Positions 32,862 to 42,321 of a stretch of DNA of 64,000 bases are shown piece by piece. Position numbers and translations under genes: made by a program. The stretch's first letter is position 1. Each line of letters begins with the position of its first letter. The stretch spans positions 18,568 to 82,567 of the forward strand of contig JAADIO010000035.1 of the NCBI GenBank assembly GCA_013151235.1. The letters are read 5' to 3'. Below the pieces are notes generated by a model. That model made no database searches. It saw only the letters and a program-made list of their open reading frames with translations, and was not told the DNA's origin. The stretch is from Deltaproteobacteria bacterium. GTDB taxonomy: Bacteria; CG2-30-53-67.

Positions 32862-33850
32862 AGAACCTGCTGTCGGACATTCCGATTCGGCGGCTCTTCC
32901 TGCTGCTGGTTCTCCTGCTAATAACAACAGCAGCCGGATCGCCGGCGGAAACCGATGCTCCCCGGACTCCTTCCGCCCCGGTCACGCTAAAAGCCCGCCT
33001 CTCTCCCGAAGAGGCGACCATCGGCGACCGGATTGCTTATTCCCTGACCCTCACCCGCGCGCACAAGGTTCTGATGGAATTGCCGGAGCCTCCCCGTTCC
33101 ATAGACGGGGTCACTCTCCTCAAGGTCGAGAAAAAGGCGCCGAAGAAGGAGGGGGACCGGATCGTCGAAAGCAGAAGTTACCTCTACCGCGTTGACCGGA
33201 CGGGGACGATCGTATTCCCTGCACTGAAAGGAACCTGTCTTTCCGACGGCAAGGAAATCACCGTGGCAACCCGGGCGCTGACCCTGACGGTCCGCTCCCT
33301 GCTGCCGGCAAAGATGAAGGACATCCACGAGATCAAGCCGCTTGAACCGGCGGGGTTCTATCTTCCCATCCCTTTTCTCATCGCAGCAGGCCTTCTCCTC
33401 CTCGCCCTCCTCGTTGTCGTCTTCCTGAGGCAGCGGCGAAAGAAACGGGCCGATCTTCCCTTCGTCGAAGCGGTCCGCTCTCCCCGAGAAGAGGCGGAAG
33501 AGGCGTTGAACAAACTGGCAGCTTCAGGCCTGATCGAGAAGGGGGAATTTAAAAAATACTGTTTCCGCCTCTCAGAGATCTTTCGGCGATACCTGGAACG
33601 AAGGTTCCGATTTCCCGCCGTGGAGTCAACCTCCGAGGAGATCCGGCACAACCTGAACACCCTCCCTGCGGAAGAGAAGTTAAAAGAAGAGGTGCGTCTT
33701 TTTCTCCGCAACACAGACCGGGTAAAATACGCCGGCCATCAGGCGGAGCGGGAAGAGATCGACGGGGAAACGGAACGGGTCCGAACCTTTGTGGCCCTCA
33801 CATCGCAGGAAGGGACTTCGGAGAAGGAGGCAGAGCATGTGGCGTTTTGA
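32858..33850 (+). CDS. Bat-operon membrane protein, DUF4381/BatD-like
   Basis: 330 residues: signal helix (about 11-28), an extracytoplasmic beta-rich domain (LKARLSPEEATIGDRIAYSLTLTR and GTIVFPALKGT, like BatD repeats), one transmembrane helix (about 171-190) and a cytoplasmic helical tail (EEALNKLAASGLIEKGEFKKYCFRLSEIFRRYLERRF) of the type seen in DUF4381 and the C-terminus of BatD. It commonly sits between DUF58 and BatA. The role is unknown; assembly of the Bat complex at the membrane is inferred. Overlaps batA by 14 bp. Confidence 0.82.
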   Translation: MKNLLSDIPIRRLFLLLVLLLITTAAGSPAETDAPRTPSAPVTLKARLSPEEATIGDRIAYSLTLTRAHKVLMELPEPPRSIDGVTLLKVEKKAPKKEGDRIVESRSYLYRVDRTGTIVFPALKGTCLSDGKEITVATRALTLTVRSLLPAKMKDIHEIKPLEPAGFYLPIPFLIAAGLLLLALLVVVFLRQRRKKRADLPFVEAVRSPREEAEEALNKLAASGLIEKGEFKKYCFRLSEIFRRYLERRFRFPAVESTSEEIRHNLNTLPAEEKLKEEVRLFLRNTDRVKYAGHQAEREEIDGETERVRTFVALTSQEGTSEKEAEHVAF

Positions 33851-34829
33851 CGATCCCTGGAATCTGATTCTCCTCCTGATCATCCCCATCCGGATCTTTT
33901 TCCATCAGCGACGGCAGAGGGGAGCACTCCTTTTCTCCGGTCTGCAGACCGCCAAATCTCTCCCCCGGACGGGGACGGTTTCCGCCTCATGGGGGCCTTT
34001 GCTGCTGCGATCGGCTGCTCTGCTTTTTCTGATCGTCGCCCTCGCCCGGCCCCAGTCGGGTCGAACCACCACGGAGGTCCTGACCAAGGGGATCGACATC
34101 ATGCTCACCCTCGACACCTCGGGGAGCATGAAGGCCCTCGATTTCGAAATTAAAGGAAAACGGATCAACCGTCTCGCCGTGGTCAAAAAGGTCGTGGCAA
34201 AATTCATCAAAGGAAGAGAACATGACCGGATGGGAATGGTGGTCTTTGCCGGGAATGCCTACACCCAGTGTCCTCTGACCCTCGACCGGGGCGTTCTTCT
34301 GACCCTCCTCGACCGCGTCGAGATCGGACCGGCCGGGGACGGGACGGCCATCGGATCCGCCCTGGCCACGGCGGTCAAACGACTCAAGGACTCAAAGGCA
34401 AAATCGAAGGTGGTGATCCTCCTCACCGACGGCCGGAACAACACCGGAAAGATCGATCCCGAGACGGCAGCCGAACTGGCCAAAAACTACAACATCAAGG
34501 TCTACTGCATCGGCGCGGGCACGAAAGGCCCGGCCCCTTTCCTGGTCGATTCCTTCTTCGGGAAACGCTATGTCTATCAGAATGTGGACATCGACGAGAA
34601 AACCCTGAAAATGATCGCCGCAACCACAGGGGGCCGGTACTTCCGGGCCACCGATACCAAGGGACTTGAGGCAATCTACAAAAAGATCGACAGTATGGAG
34701 AAAACGAAGGTGAAGGTCAAGGAATACAGCGAATATACGGAGGAGTTCGCCTGGTTCCTGATCCCGGGACTTTTCTTTCTGGGACTCGAGGTCGTACTGG
34801 AAAACACATTTTGGAGGAAGATCCCCTGA
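33837..34829 (+). CDS. batA: BatA, von Willebrand factor A membrane protein
   Basis: 330 residues. Two N-terminal membrane helices, then a VWA domain with a complete metal site (MLTLDTSGSM, later DGTAIGSAL and LLTDGRNN), and a C-terminal helix (about 303-322). It is the usual BatA, thought to be part of a membrane complex for oxidative or envelope stress in Bacteroides and Francisella. AAGGAGG precedes ATG 33837, which is chosen over an in-frame start 48 bases upstream. Confidence 0.9.
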   Translation: MWRFDDPWNLILLLIIPIRIFFHQRRQRGALLFSGLQTAKSLPRTGTVSASWGPLLLRSAALLFLIVALARPQSGRTTTEVLTKGIDIMLTLDTSGSMKALDFEIKGKRINRLAVVKKVVAKFIKGREHDRMGMVVFAGNAYTQCPLTLDRGVLLTLLDRVEIGPAGDGTAIGSALATAVKRLKDSKAKSKVVILLTDGRNNTGKIDPETAAELAKNYNIKVYCIGAGTKGPAPFLVDSFFGKRYVYQNVDIDEKTLKMIAATTGGRYFRATDTKGLEAIYKKIDSMEKTKVKVKEYSEYTEEFAWFLIPGLFFLGLEVVLENTFWRKIP

Positions 34830-34883
34830 TCTTTTTCCCGCTTCCATCTTTCGATGGGATCGGGAAAAAAGATATGTACATCC

Positions 34884-34962
34884 CCCCTTTTCCAAAGGGG
34901 AGAAGAGAATCAGGGACACCAAAAAACCTCTACTCCTTATAACCTCCCCCTTTTGAAGGGGG
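34884..34962. repeat. Two short hairpins between batA and batB
   Basis: Two near-identical hairpins of the CCCCnTTT...AAAGGGG type: 34884-34900 (CCCCTTT-TCC-AAAGGGG) and 34946-34962 (CCCCCTT-TTG-AAGGGGG), 45 bp apart. They interrupt an otherwise overlapping operon in a 155-bp gap. Neither ends in a clear T run, so they look like dispersed REP-type sequence; attenuation or mRNA stability between batA and batB is possible. Confidence 0.65.
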
Positions 34963-34984
34963 ATTGAAAGAGAGAAAAAAACCG

Positions 34985-35992
34985 ATGCATTTTAAAAACG
35001 CACAACTCCTGCTCCTCCTGTGGCTCGTTCCCCTCTTGGGGCTCTTCTATCTCTGGTCCTTCAAGAGTCGGGACCGGTGCCTTCGGACCTTCTGCAATAA
35101 TCCCGCCCTGCTGCCCCGCCTCCTGCACGGCGTCCACCGGAAGCGGCAGCGGATGAAGGCGGCCCTTATCGTCGTCGCTATTGCACTCTCCATCGTAGCC
35201 TTGGCACGCCCACGCTGGGGATTCCGGTGGGAAGAGATCAGGCGACGGGGTGTCGATATCGTCGTAGCCCTCGACGTCTCACAGAGCATGATGGCGACCG
35301 ACGTCGATCCGAACCGCCTGGAACGGGCAAAACGGAAGATTCAGGACCTTCTGACCATGCTCAGGGGAGACCGAATCGGGCTGGTCGCCTTTGCCGGGAG
35401 CAGTTTCATTCAGTGCCCCCTGACCCTCGACTACGGCGCCTTCCGGATCTTCCTCGATGGGCTCTCCCCGGACCTGATCCCCGTACCGGGTACGGCTGTC
35501 GCCCGGGCCATCGAGACTTCCCTGACCGCCTTCGATCCGAAACTCAGGACTTCCAAAGCCATCATCCTGATCACCGACGGCGAAGATCACGGCGGCAATC
35601 CCCTCAGCGCTGCGAAGAAAGCGAAGGAAGCCGGGGTGAAAATTTTTACCATCGGCATCGGCAAACGGGAAGGCGCCCCGATTCCCCTGGCCGGTCCCGG
35701 CGGGGGATTTAAGAAGGATCATTCCGGCAATCTCATCCTGACCCGTCTTGATGAGGAAACCCTGAAAAAGATCGCCTTGACAACGGGCGGTGCCTACGTT
35801 CATTCTGTCACGGGTGATATGGACCTGCAGTCGATTTATCTGAAGGGGATCCGAATGGGAATGAAACAGACCGAATTGGCGACCCGTCGTAAGAAACGAT
35901 GGACGGAGCGATTTGAATGGCCCCTCATGGCGGCGGTTTTTCTCCTGATCGCAGAGGGGTTTCTCCGGGAAGGGGGACGGGAGGAGGCATGA
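34985..35992 (+). CDS. batB: BatB, von Willebrand factor A membrane protein
   Basis: 335 residues, same plan as BatA: helices at about 8-25 and 59-78, VWA domain with VVALDVSQSMMATD (metal site), GTAVARAIETSL and ILITDGEDHGG, and a final membrane helix (about 310-325). Together with BatA it is the VWA core of the complex. ATG 34985 is used, with GAAAGAGAG upstream; it follows the hairpin gap. The stop overlaps batC by four bases. Confidence 0.92.
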   Translation: MHFKNAQLLLLLWLVPLLGLFYLWSFKSRDRCLRTFCNNPALLPRLLHGVHRKRQRMKAALIVVAIALSIVALARPRWGFRWEEIRRRGVDIVVALDVSQSMMATDVDPNRLERAKRKIQDLLTMLRGDRIGLVAFAGSSFIQCPLTLDYGAFRIFLDGLSPDLIPVPGTAVARAIETSLTAFDPKLRTSKAIILITDGEDHGGNPLSAAKKAKEAGVKIFTIGIGKREGAPIPLAGPGGGFKKDHSGNLILTRLDEETLKKIALTTGGAYVHSVTGDMDLQSIYLKGIRMGMKQTELATRRKKRWTERFEWPLMAAVFLLIAEGFLREGGREEA

Positions 35993-36819
35993 TCCGGCAT
36001 TTTCTGGTAATCTTTGGCTGTCTGAGTACCCTGCTTCTCACCGGGCACTCCCTCTGGGCCGCATCCCCCACCCGGGCGATGAAAGAGGGGATACGGGCCT
36101 ATCACGCGAAAAAATACAAAGAGGCTCTCACCCACTTTGAAGCAGCGGAAGTCGAAGCACCGGACGATCCGAAGATCCGCTACAATGCCGCTGCCGCCCG
36201 ATACCGCACCGGTGACTTTGCATCCGCAGCAAAAGAATTCGGACAAGTCCTTTCGAAAACCGAAGACCCGAAACTCCGGGCAAAGGCCTACTACAACCTC
36301 GGCAACACGGCCTTCCGAGAAAAAGACCTGAAGGCCTCCTCCGGATTCTATCGTAAAGCACTCTCCATTGACCCTGAAGACCGTCAGGCCAAGGAAAATC
36401 TCGAGTTCGTCCTGAAAGCGATCAAACAGCAGAAGCAGCAGAAACGGAAGCAGAATGGGAAAACAACCAAGAATCAGGCAAAACCGAAAGAAGATCAAAA
36501 AACAGAACCGACACAAGAGACACGGAATTCCGCGCAGAAAGAAGGAACGGGGAAAAAATCACCGCAACCAACAACCGGGAAGAACAAGGAACAAAAACCT
36601 CCGGAAGGGAAAATTCATGAAACCGGAGGGGGAAAAAAGAAGGGGCTGAAAGGGACCGGGACCAACGCTCGTCCGGACCATCCCGTTGAGGGGCATCCCC
36701 TCTCCCCGGAGGAGGCGGAACGGCTGCTCAATTCCCTGAGTGATGATCAACGGGCCTACTTCCGGAAGCAGGCGGCACGGGAAGCCCCCAACAGGAAAAA
36801 CGTCGTGGAAGACTGGTAA
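35989..36819 (+). CDS. batC: BatC, TPR protein
   Basis: 276 residues: signal sequence (about 1-24), three tetratricopeptide repeats (about 34-135; KEALTHFEAAEVEAPDDPKIRYNAAAARYRTGDF and following), a long basic linker rich in Lys, Gln and Asn (about 140-215), then a short C-terminal helix and a final NVVEDW, like the W-ending tail of other BatC proteins. It likely provides protein-binding surface in the periplasm. The linker shows no repeats longer than a few residues. Confidence 0.85.
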   Translation: MIRHFLVIFGCLSTLLLTGHSLWAASPTRAMKEGIRAYHAKKYKEALTHFEAAEVEAPDDPKIRYNAAAARYRTGDFASAAKEFGQVLSKTEDPKLRAKAYYNLGNTAFREKDLKASSGFYRKALSIDPEDRQAKENLEFVLKAIKQQKQQKRKQNGKTTKNQAKPKEDQKTEPTQETRNSAQKEGTGKKSPQPTTGKNKEQKPPEGKIHETGGGKKKGLKGTGTNARPDHPVEGHPLSPEEAERLLNSLSDDQRAYFRKQAAREAPNRKNVVEDW

Positions 36820-36821
36820 GC

Positions 36822-38591
36822 ATGAAAGAAAACGATTTCAAAAAGATGGGGGAAATTTTACTCCTCATGGTGTCGCTTCTGCTCCTCTATCAACCGGCGC
36901 AAGCCGGGGAGCTCTCCGTCACGGCCGGCGTCGACCGGAACAGGATCACCCTGGAAGACATGGTTCGTCTGACCATCAGCGTCTCGGGGAGCCGCAAAAC
37001 GCCTGAACCGGAGCTGCCCGACCTGCCCGACTTTGAGATTGCTTCCCGGGGGCGTTCCTCCCAGGTTCAGATCATCAACGGGTCCTACTCCTCCCGGATG
37101 GATTATACCTATCTTCTTGCACCGCAAAAAACGGGGAGACTCACCATCGGACCGGCGATCATCCGTTTTCAAGGAGAAATCTATCGAACCGATCCGATTA
37201 CAATCCGTGTTGAAAAGACCCGCCAGTCGGAAACCGAGAACCGAGATCTTTTTATCACCACGGAAGTCGATACCGCCAAACCTTACGTGGGGCAACAGGT
37301 AATCTATACCTTCCGCTTCTTCCGCCGGGTCCAGGTGGACAACGCGTCCCTGGAAAAATTGGATTTCAACGGTCTTCAGGTGGAAGACCTCGGCAAGGAA
37401 AAATCCTACACAACGGTTAAAAATGGAATCCGTTACCAGGTCACGGAGTTTCGCAGGATTCTTTATCCCGTCCATGCAGGGTCCTTGACCCTTCCGACCG
37501 CAACGCTAAAGTGCGATATTCCTTATGGACAGCCCAGTCCCTACGATATTTTCAATTTCGGCACGGAACGTTCCCGAACGAAGATTCTCCGGTCGAAACC
37601 AATCACCCTTCAGGTCCGTCCCCTGCCGGAACAGGGGAAACCGAAAAACTTTTCCGGGCTGGTCGGTAACTTCAGTCTGATTGCCCAATTAGGGAAAGAA
37701 GAGATTGAGGAAGGAGGATCGGCAACGCTGACCATGACGGTGATGGGAACGGGAGATCTTACCGGTGCACCGAGACCCAAGATCGAAGGCCTGCAGCATT
37801 TCAAAACTTATGATGATCAACCGACCCTCACCCGGGAGACCCGTCAGGACCGGGTCCTTTCCCGGAAGGTCTTTAAAACCGCTCTCGTTCCGATGGAACC
37901 GGGGACGATCACCATCCCAGGCGTCTCGATTTCCTTCTTCAACCCCGATGCCGGACAGTACCAGAAACGGAAAGCCGGCCCCTTTATCCTGAAAGTCCGA
38001 CCGGCTGCGACGAAGGAGGAAATCAACCTGACCGATGCGACCCCGGCGGTGCCCATCCGGAAAGGGATCAAAATCGTCGGTCGGGACATCCTCCCAATCG
38101 TCACCGGCCTCGACACCTTCAAAGACCGCTCGTTTTCCCTGACCTCTCCGGGAGTGATGGGTCTCTGTTTTATCCCCCCCTTTGCGTTTCTCGTCATTTT
38201 CCGAATCAAGCGGGAACAAGAGCGGCGAACCACGGATATCGGCTATGCCCGGAGCAAGCGGGCCTGGAGCCATTTTGAAGCAGGTATCAAGGAAGCCCGG
38301 ACCTTGATCCGTCAGGGTAATTCCCGAAAGCTTCATGCCCATCTCGCCCGAACCCTCCAGTCCTATCTCGGTGCCAAGATGAATCTTGCCGGAGAGGCCC
38401 GGACGCCGGCCGAGCTGAAGGAGGCCCTGGCCTCCCGCCTGAACGATCCGTCCCTGCCGGAGGAGATTCATCGGCTGCTGCGGGAACTGGAGTACCGGCA
38501 GTTTGCACCTGAAAAAGAGGGGAGCCACGATGGCACATCCGACCTTGATCGGGTCGTAAAGGTTTGCAAAAAGGTGGAGAAAAAACTATGA
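36822..38591 (+). CDS. batD: BatD, oxygen tolerance protein
   Basis: 589 residues. Signal sequence (about 10-27); repeated beta-rich domains with LEDMVRLTISVSGSRKTPEPELPDLPDFEIASRGRSSQ and YTYLLAPQKTGRLTIGPAIIRF, which are the BatD domain pattern; a transmembrane helix (about 436-456); and a cytoplasmic helical tail resembling that of the DUF4381-like protein upstream. It starts two bases after batC and overlaps batE. Standard member of the operon. Confidence 0.9.
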   Translation: MKENDFKKMGEILLLMVSLLLLYQPAQAGELSVTAGVDRNRITLEDMVRLTISVSGSRKTPEPELPDLPDFEIASRGRSSQVQIINGSYSSRMDYTYLLAPQKTGRLTIGPAIIRFQGEIYRTDPITIRVEKTRQSETENRDLFITTEVDTAKPYVGQQVIYTFRFFRRVQVDNASLEKLDFNGLQVEDLGKEKSYTTVKNGIRYQVTEFRRILYPVHAGSLTLPTATLKCDIPYGQPSPYDIFNFGTERSRTKILRSKPITLQVRPLPEQGKPKNFSGLVGNFSLIAQLGKEEIEEGGSATLTMTVMGTGDLTGAPRPKIEGLQHFKTYDDQPTLTRETRQDRVLSRKVFKTALVPMEPGTITIPGVSISFFNPDAGQYQKRKAGPFILKVRPAATKEEINLTDATPAVPIRKGIKIVGRDILPIVTGLDTFKDRSFSLTSPGVMGLCFIPPFAFLVIFRIKREQERRTTDIGYARSKRAWSHFEAGIKEARTLIRQGNSRKLHAHLARTLQSYLGAKMNLAGEARTPAELKEALASRLNDPSLPEEIHRLLRELEYRQFAPEKEGSHDGTSDLDRVVKVCKKVEKKL

Positions 38592-39442
38592 AGAAGATTC
38601 CTTTCCTGCTGATCCTTCTCCTGCCCCTTCTGCTGCTGACTCCGCAGACGGCAAGTCCGGAGCATAAAAACGCACTCGCCCTCTTTCTCAAGGCAAACGA
38701 ATCCTATCAGAAAGGCGATTACGAATCGGCCCGGGATCTCTATACCCGAATTCTCGATCAGGGGATACGGAATGGGATTCTTTACTATAACCTGGGAAAC
38801 ACCTATTACCGGCTGGGCCGGACCGGCAAAGCTATCGAGAACTACCTTTCGGCCAGGGAATGGATCCCGCGATCGGAAGACCTGGAGGCCAACCTCCGCT
38901 ACGCCCGGGAAGAACGGAAAGACCGGATCGAAGCGACGGGCGGCATACTGCGGGAACTCTTCTTCTGGTATTACCGGATGTCGTTTCCGGAAATGGTCCG
39001 GATCTTTCTCTTGAGCAACGTAATTTTCTGGGGCACCGCAGCCGGCCGTCTCTTTTCCCGGCGGCCCTTTCTCCGGGGGCTTCTCTACATTTCACTCCTG
39101 TTCGGGCTGACCATGGGAATCACGGCGGCGACCCGTTACCTCCAGACCCGGCTGCACCGACCGGCCGTCATCATCGTGCCGAAGGCATCGGTACGATCCG
39201 GAATGGACCCGGAGAGTACCACCCTCTTCGTCCTTCATGACGGTGCAGAGGGATGGATCGACCGAACCCGGGACGGCTGGGTCCTCTTCCGCCTCCCCTC
39301 CGGAAAAGAAGGATGGCTGAAAAAGGCCCAGGTCGGCAAGGCCGCCTTGCCTTACATGACAGAGAAAAAGTCAGGCTCATCATCCTTCTCGGAATCCGTA
39401 CCTTCCCAACAAGGTGCGCTGCCCCACCGTCAACGGGTATAA
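38588..39442 (+). CDS. batE: BatE-like TPR and SH3-type protein
   Basis: 284 residues: signal sequence, two to three TPR units (NALALFLKANESYQKGDYESARDLYTRILDQ; GILYYNLGNTYYRLGRTGKAIENYLSA), two membrane helices (about 129-146 and 155-175), then an extracytoplasmic SH3-like segment (ASVRSGMDPESTTLFVLHDGAEGW, DGWVLFRLPSGKEGW). This is the BatE arrangement and closes the operon. It is convergent with the hybrid kinase gene, 57 bp apart, with no clear terminator seen. Confidence 0.85.
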   Translation: MKKIPFLLILLLPLLLLTPQTASPEHKNALALFLKANESYQKGDYESARDLYTRILDQGIRNGILYYNLGNTYYRLGRTGKAIENYLSAREWIPRSEDLEANLRYAREERKDRIEATGGILRELFFWYYRMSFPEMVRIFLLSNVIFWGTAAGRLFSRRPFLRGLLYISLLFGLTMGITAATRYLQTRLHRPAVIIVPKASVRSGMDPESTTLFVLHDGAEGWIDRTRDGWVLFRLPSGKEGWLKKAQVGKAALPYMTEKKSGSSSFSESVPSQQGALPHRQRV

Positions 39443-39499
39443 AGTTCCTGCTCTGGATCTCATGCGGATCAGGACAGGGGGAAACTGAAACAAACAACG

Positions 39500-42196
39500 T
39501 TAACGCTCCGCCTCCAGTGCATGGGAAACCGCTTCACTGAGTGTCGCTAATTGATAGGGCTTGGCGGCCACGGAGGCAAAACCATAGCTTCTGTAATCGG
39601 CCATGATCGGGTCGTCTGCATACCCGCTGGAAACAATCGCCTTAATCTGCGGATCAATATTCAGGAGTTTCCCAATTACCTCCTTCCCTCCCATTCCACC
39701 CGGAATGGTTAGATCCAGGATGGCAACCCTGAAAGGATCTCCACTCTCAAAGGCCTTTGAATAAAGTTCGATCGCCTCTTCTCCATCTTTGGCCCCTTCG
39801 ACCCGGTAACCAAGATGCTTCAAAATCTCACCGGCGACTCTCCGGATGGACGGTTCGTCATCCATGACCAGGATACGGCCCGTCCCGCGAAGCGGGGCAA
39901 GTCTTTCTTCTTCGGCCTTCTCCGGAACATTGGAAGAAGCCGGGAGGTAAATGGAAAAGGTGGATCCATGCCCCGGGCTGGAGTAAACGGAGAGATGCCC
40001 CTTGTGTCGCTGGATGATGGAATAGCTTCCGGCCAGACCCAACCCACTCCCCTTCTGCTTTGTTGTAAAATAGGGATCAAAAACCCGTTGTTGATATTCC
40101 ATGGGAATACCGGTCCCCTCATCGGTCACATCGATCCGGACATAGTCCCCCTCGGGCAAAGGAACATGCTTTCCGTGGGAGAGGCGGACATTCTTGCAGG
40201 AAATTCGGAGCACCCCGCCGTCGGGCATTGCCTGCTCTGCATTGAGTACCAGATTATGAATTACCTGGCCGATCTGGCCTTCATCGATCTCCACGGCGGC
40301 AAGTCCCCCGGGGAACGACATCTCGGAACGTACGTTGGACCCCCGTAAGGCAAAGGCTGTCGATTCCCGAACCACCTTTTCAACCGTTGTCGTTCGGATG
40401 ACCGGCGCACCTCCTTTCGCAAAGGTCAACAACTGCTGCGTCAGCTCCCGGGCACGCAATGTCGCCTTTTCCGCGTCCATGATCAACCCCTTCACATGCT
40501 CATCCGTGGAAGACTGATACTGTGCGAGGGAAAGATTCCCGAGGATCACCGTAAGAAGGTTGTTGAAGTCGTGGGCCAATCCTCCGGCCAGAAGGCCCAG
40601 GGATTCAAGTTTCTCCTGTTTCAACAGCTCCTGCTCCATCTTTTTGCGGAGAGTAATGTCCCGGATAATTCCCTGAATATAATCCCTGCCCTTCAGACGA
40701 AGACGTTGCAGATTAATCTCCGCATCAAAAAGACCACCATCCAGACGTCGGTGCCGCCATTCGAATACCGGACAATCACCTGCCAGTGCGGCCCGGATCA
40801 TTGTTTTGCTCTTTTCTCTGGATGAAACTCCATCCGGTTGGATACCGGGAGAAAGGTCATCCGGCCGTTTTCCGACAATCTCCTCACGCACCGCACCAAA
40901 AAGTTCCAGCACCCTCGGATTGCAATCAATGATCGTAGGTTCCCCCCCTTCCAACTGAAGAAGGAGTACACCGTCCGCTGCACTATCGAAAAGGGCTCGG
41001 AACTTTTCTTCCGACTCCTTAAGGGCATGGTCCGACCGGGTCCGTTCGTCGATTTCCTTTTGTAACTGTTGGTTTACACGGCTCAGATTTCCAAGATATC
41101 GTTCCCGCTGCACATACCGCCGTGCCACCAATATAAGTAAAACGGAAACAAATCCCGTACAAAGGAGTCCGGAGAACAATGCAGCCCGTGCCTCATAGGG
41201 ATGAAACGTAGCAAGCAAGGCGGGCGCAGGATAAGCAACAAGGTCCCATCTGCGTCCCGGCACGGAGAGCGGAGTTCGTCGGAACAACTTTTTGAGCAGG
41301 ACCGGAAGGCCGCCGGGCCGGAGGGAACCCTTCGACTCTTTTCGCGTCCGGGAGGCATGGGTGTAAAGAATCGTCTTGCCGCCCCCTTCTTCGACTTCGA
41401 TAATTTTATAATTAACACCCAGTTTCTCCGTCCCCCGCAAGACCTCTTCAAAAACATCACCGAGCTGAAAAACACCCAGGGCAAAACCTTTCAGATTTTT
41501 TCGCTGCGCCTCATTCCCTGCATGGGAAGGCGTGGATGCATAGAGCGGCTGTATCGCGAAAAACCCGTTATGCTCACCAAAATTCGTGAGAGGGGTGCGA
41601 GTGACAATCGTCATCCGGCCACGATCCCGTGCGGCAACCAGAGAGGCCGCAATCACCGGATCCGAAGCCAGGTCGAAGCCGATCATCTTCTCGTGTATTG
41701 CGGAAGGTTCAACCCTGACCAGCGGATCGTACGAGGAGCGGGATCCGGCGGAAATGATTTTTCGACCTGGCCCCCTCTCCGTAATCCGGAAGGTCGGGCC
41801 TTCCTCTGTCCGGAATGCCGCCTCAAATGCTCTCCGGTCGGGACCGGAAACCGGCTGCACCCACCCCAGGGCATGGATTCCGGGATGGTCTGCAAGGTAA
41901 CCGCTCACGAATTTCCGGAATTCATTTTTGGTTACATCGACGGAGGAAGCATAAAAATCGGCAATTTCCTCAACCCTTGCCAACGAATGATTGAACCCTT
42001 CCTGAAGGTCCCGGGCATGTGTCTCCGCCCGGAGTTGGAATTCCGCGGCAAAAAGCCGGACCTGCCACTCCATGACCTTGTGATAGAGCACAAAGGACAA
42101 AACAATCCCGATCACACTGTTTACAATGACCAGAAACGTCCAGCGGGAAAAAGAGGAGACTTTCGGTTTCGTGAAAACTTGAGCCCTGGGCGCCAT
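39500..42196 (-). CDS. CHASE-PAS hybrid sensor histidine kinase
   Basis: 898 residues: membrane helix (about 16-38), CHASE extracytoplasmic sensor (about 70-260; VQPVSGPDRRAFEAAF is the CHASE pattern), membrane helix (about 325-345), coiled coil, PAS (SEEKFRALFDSAADGVLLL), HisKA with LAHDFNNLLTVILGN, HATPase (NLVLNAEQAM, DEGTGIP, GSGLGLAGSYSI) and a C-terminal receiver (MDDEPS, phosphoacceptor Asp in VAILDLTIPGG, KPYQL). GAGGGGGA precedes the ATG. No cognate regulator is adjacent; CHASE domains often sense small extracellular molecules. The last 20 residues of the receiver are intact. Confidence 0.93.
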   Translation of the reverse strand: MAPRAQVFTKPKVSSFSRWTFLVIVNSVIGIVLSFVLYHKVMEWQVRLFAAEFQLRAETHARDLQEGFNHSLARVEEIADFYASSVDVTKNEFRKFVSGYLADHPGIHALGWVQPVSGPDRRAFEAAFRTEEGPTFRITERGPGRKIISAGSRSSYDPLVRVEPSAIHEKMIGFDLASDPVIAASLVAARDRGRMTIVTRTPLTNFGEHNGFFAIQPLYASTPSHAGNEAQRKNLKGFALGVFQLGDVFEEVLRGTEKLGVNYKIIEVEEGGGKTILYTHASRTRKESKGSLRPGGLPVLLKKLFRRTPLSVPGRRWDLVAYPAPALLATFHPYEARAALFSGLLCTGFVSVLLILVARRYVQRERYLGNLSRVNQQLQKEIDERTRSDHALKESEEKFRALFDSAADGVLLLQLEGGEPTIIDCNPRVLELFGAVREEIVGKRPDDLSPGIQPDGVSSREKSKTMIRAALAGDCPVFEWRHRRLDGGLFDAEINLQRLRLKGRDYIQGIIRDITLRKKMEQELLKQEKLESLGLLAGGLAHDFNNLLTVILGNLSLAQYQSSTDEHVKGLIMDAEKATLRARELTQQLLTFAKGGAPVIRTTTVEKVVRESTAFALRGSNVRSEMSFPGGLAAVEIDEGQIGQVIHNLVLNAEQAMPDGGVLRISCKNVRLSHGKHVPLPEGDYVRIDVTDEGTGIPMEYQQRVFDPYFTTKQKGSGLGLAGSYSIIQRHKGHLSVYSSPGHGSTFSIYLPASSNVPEKAEEERLAPLRGTGRILVMDDEPSIRRVAGEILKHLGYRVEGAKDGEEAIELYSKAFESGDPFRVAILDLTIPGGMGGKEVIGKLLNIDPQIKAIVSSGYADDPIMADYRSYGFASVAAKPYQLATLSEAVSHALEAER

Positions 42197-42321
42197 TTCC
42201 CCCTCCCCTCATCCTTACTCAAGAAGGTTCATTTATGGTAAAAAGTGTAACGGTCTCAGGATGCTTCTGCTTTTCCACAGGAGAAGACGAGAGGAGTGTA
42301 AAACCGGAGAAAGAAAAAAAA

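Noticed and set aside
34884..34962. A CRISPR array
   Set aside because: Only two short hairpins, not direct repeats with spacers, and no cas genes; no array was seen anywhere in the window.
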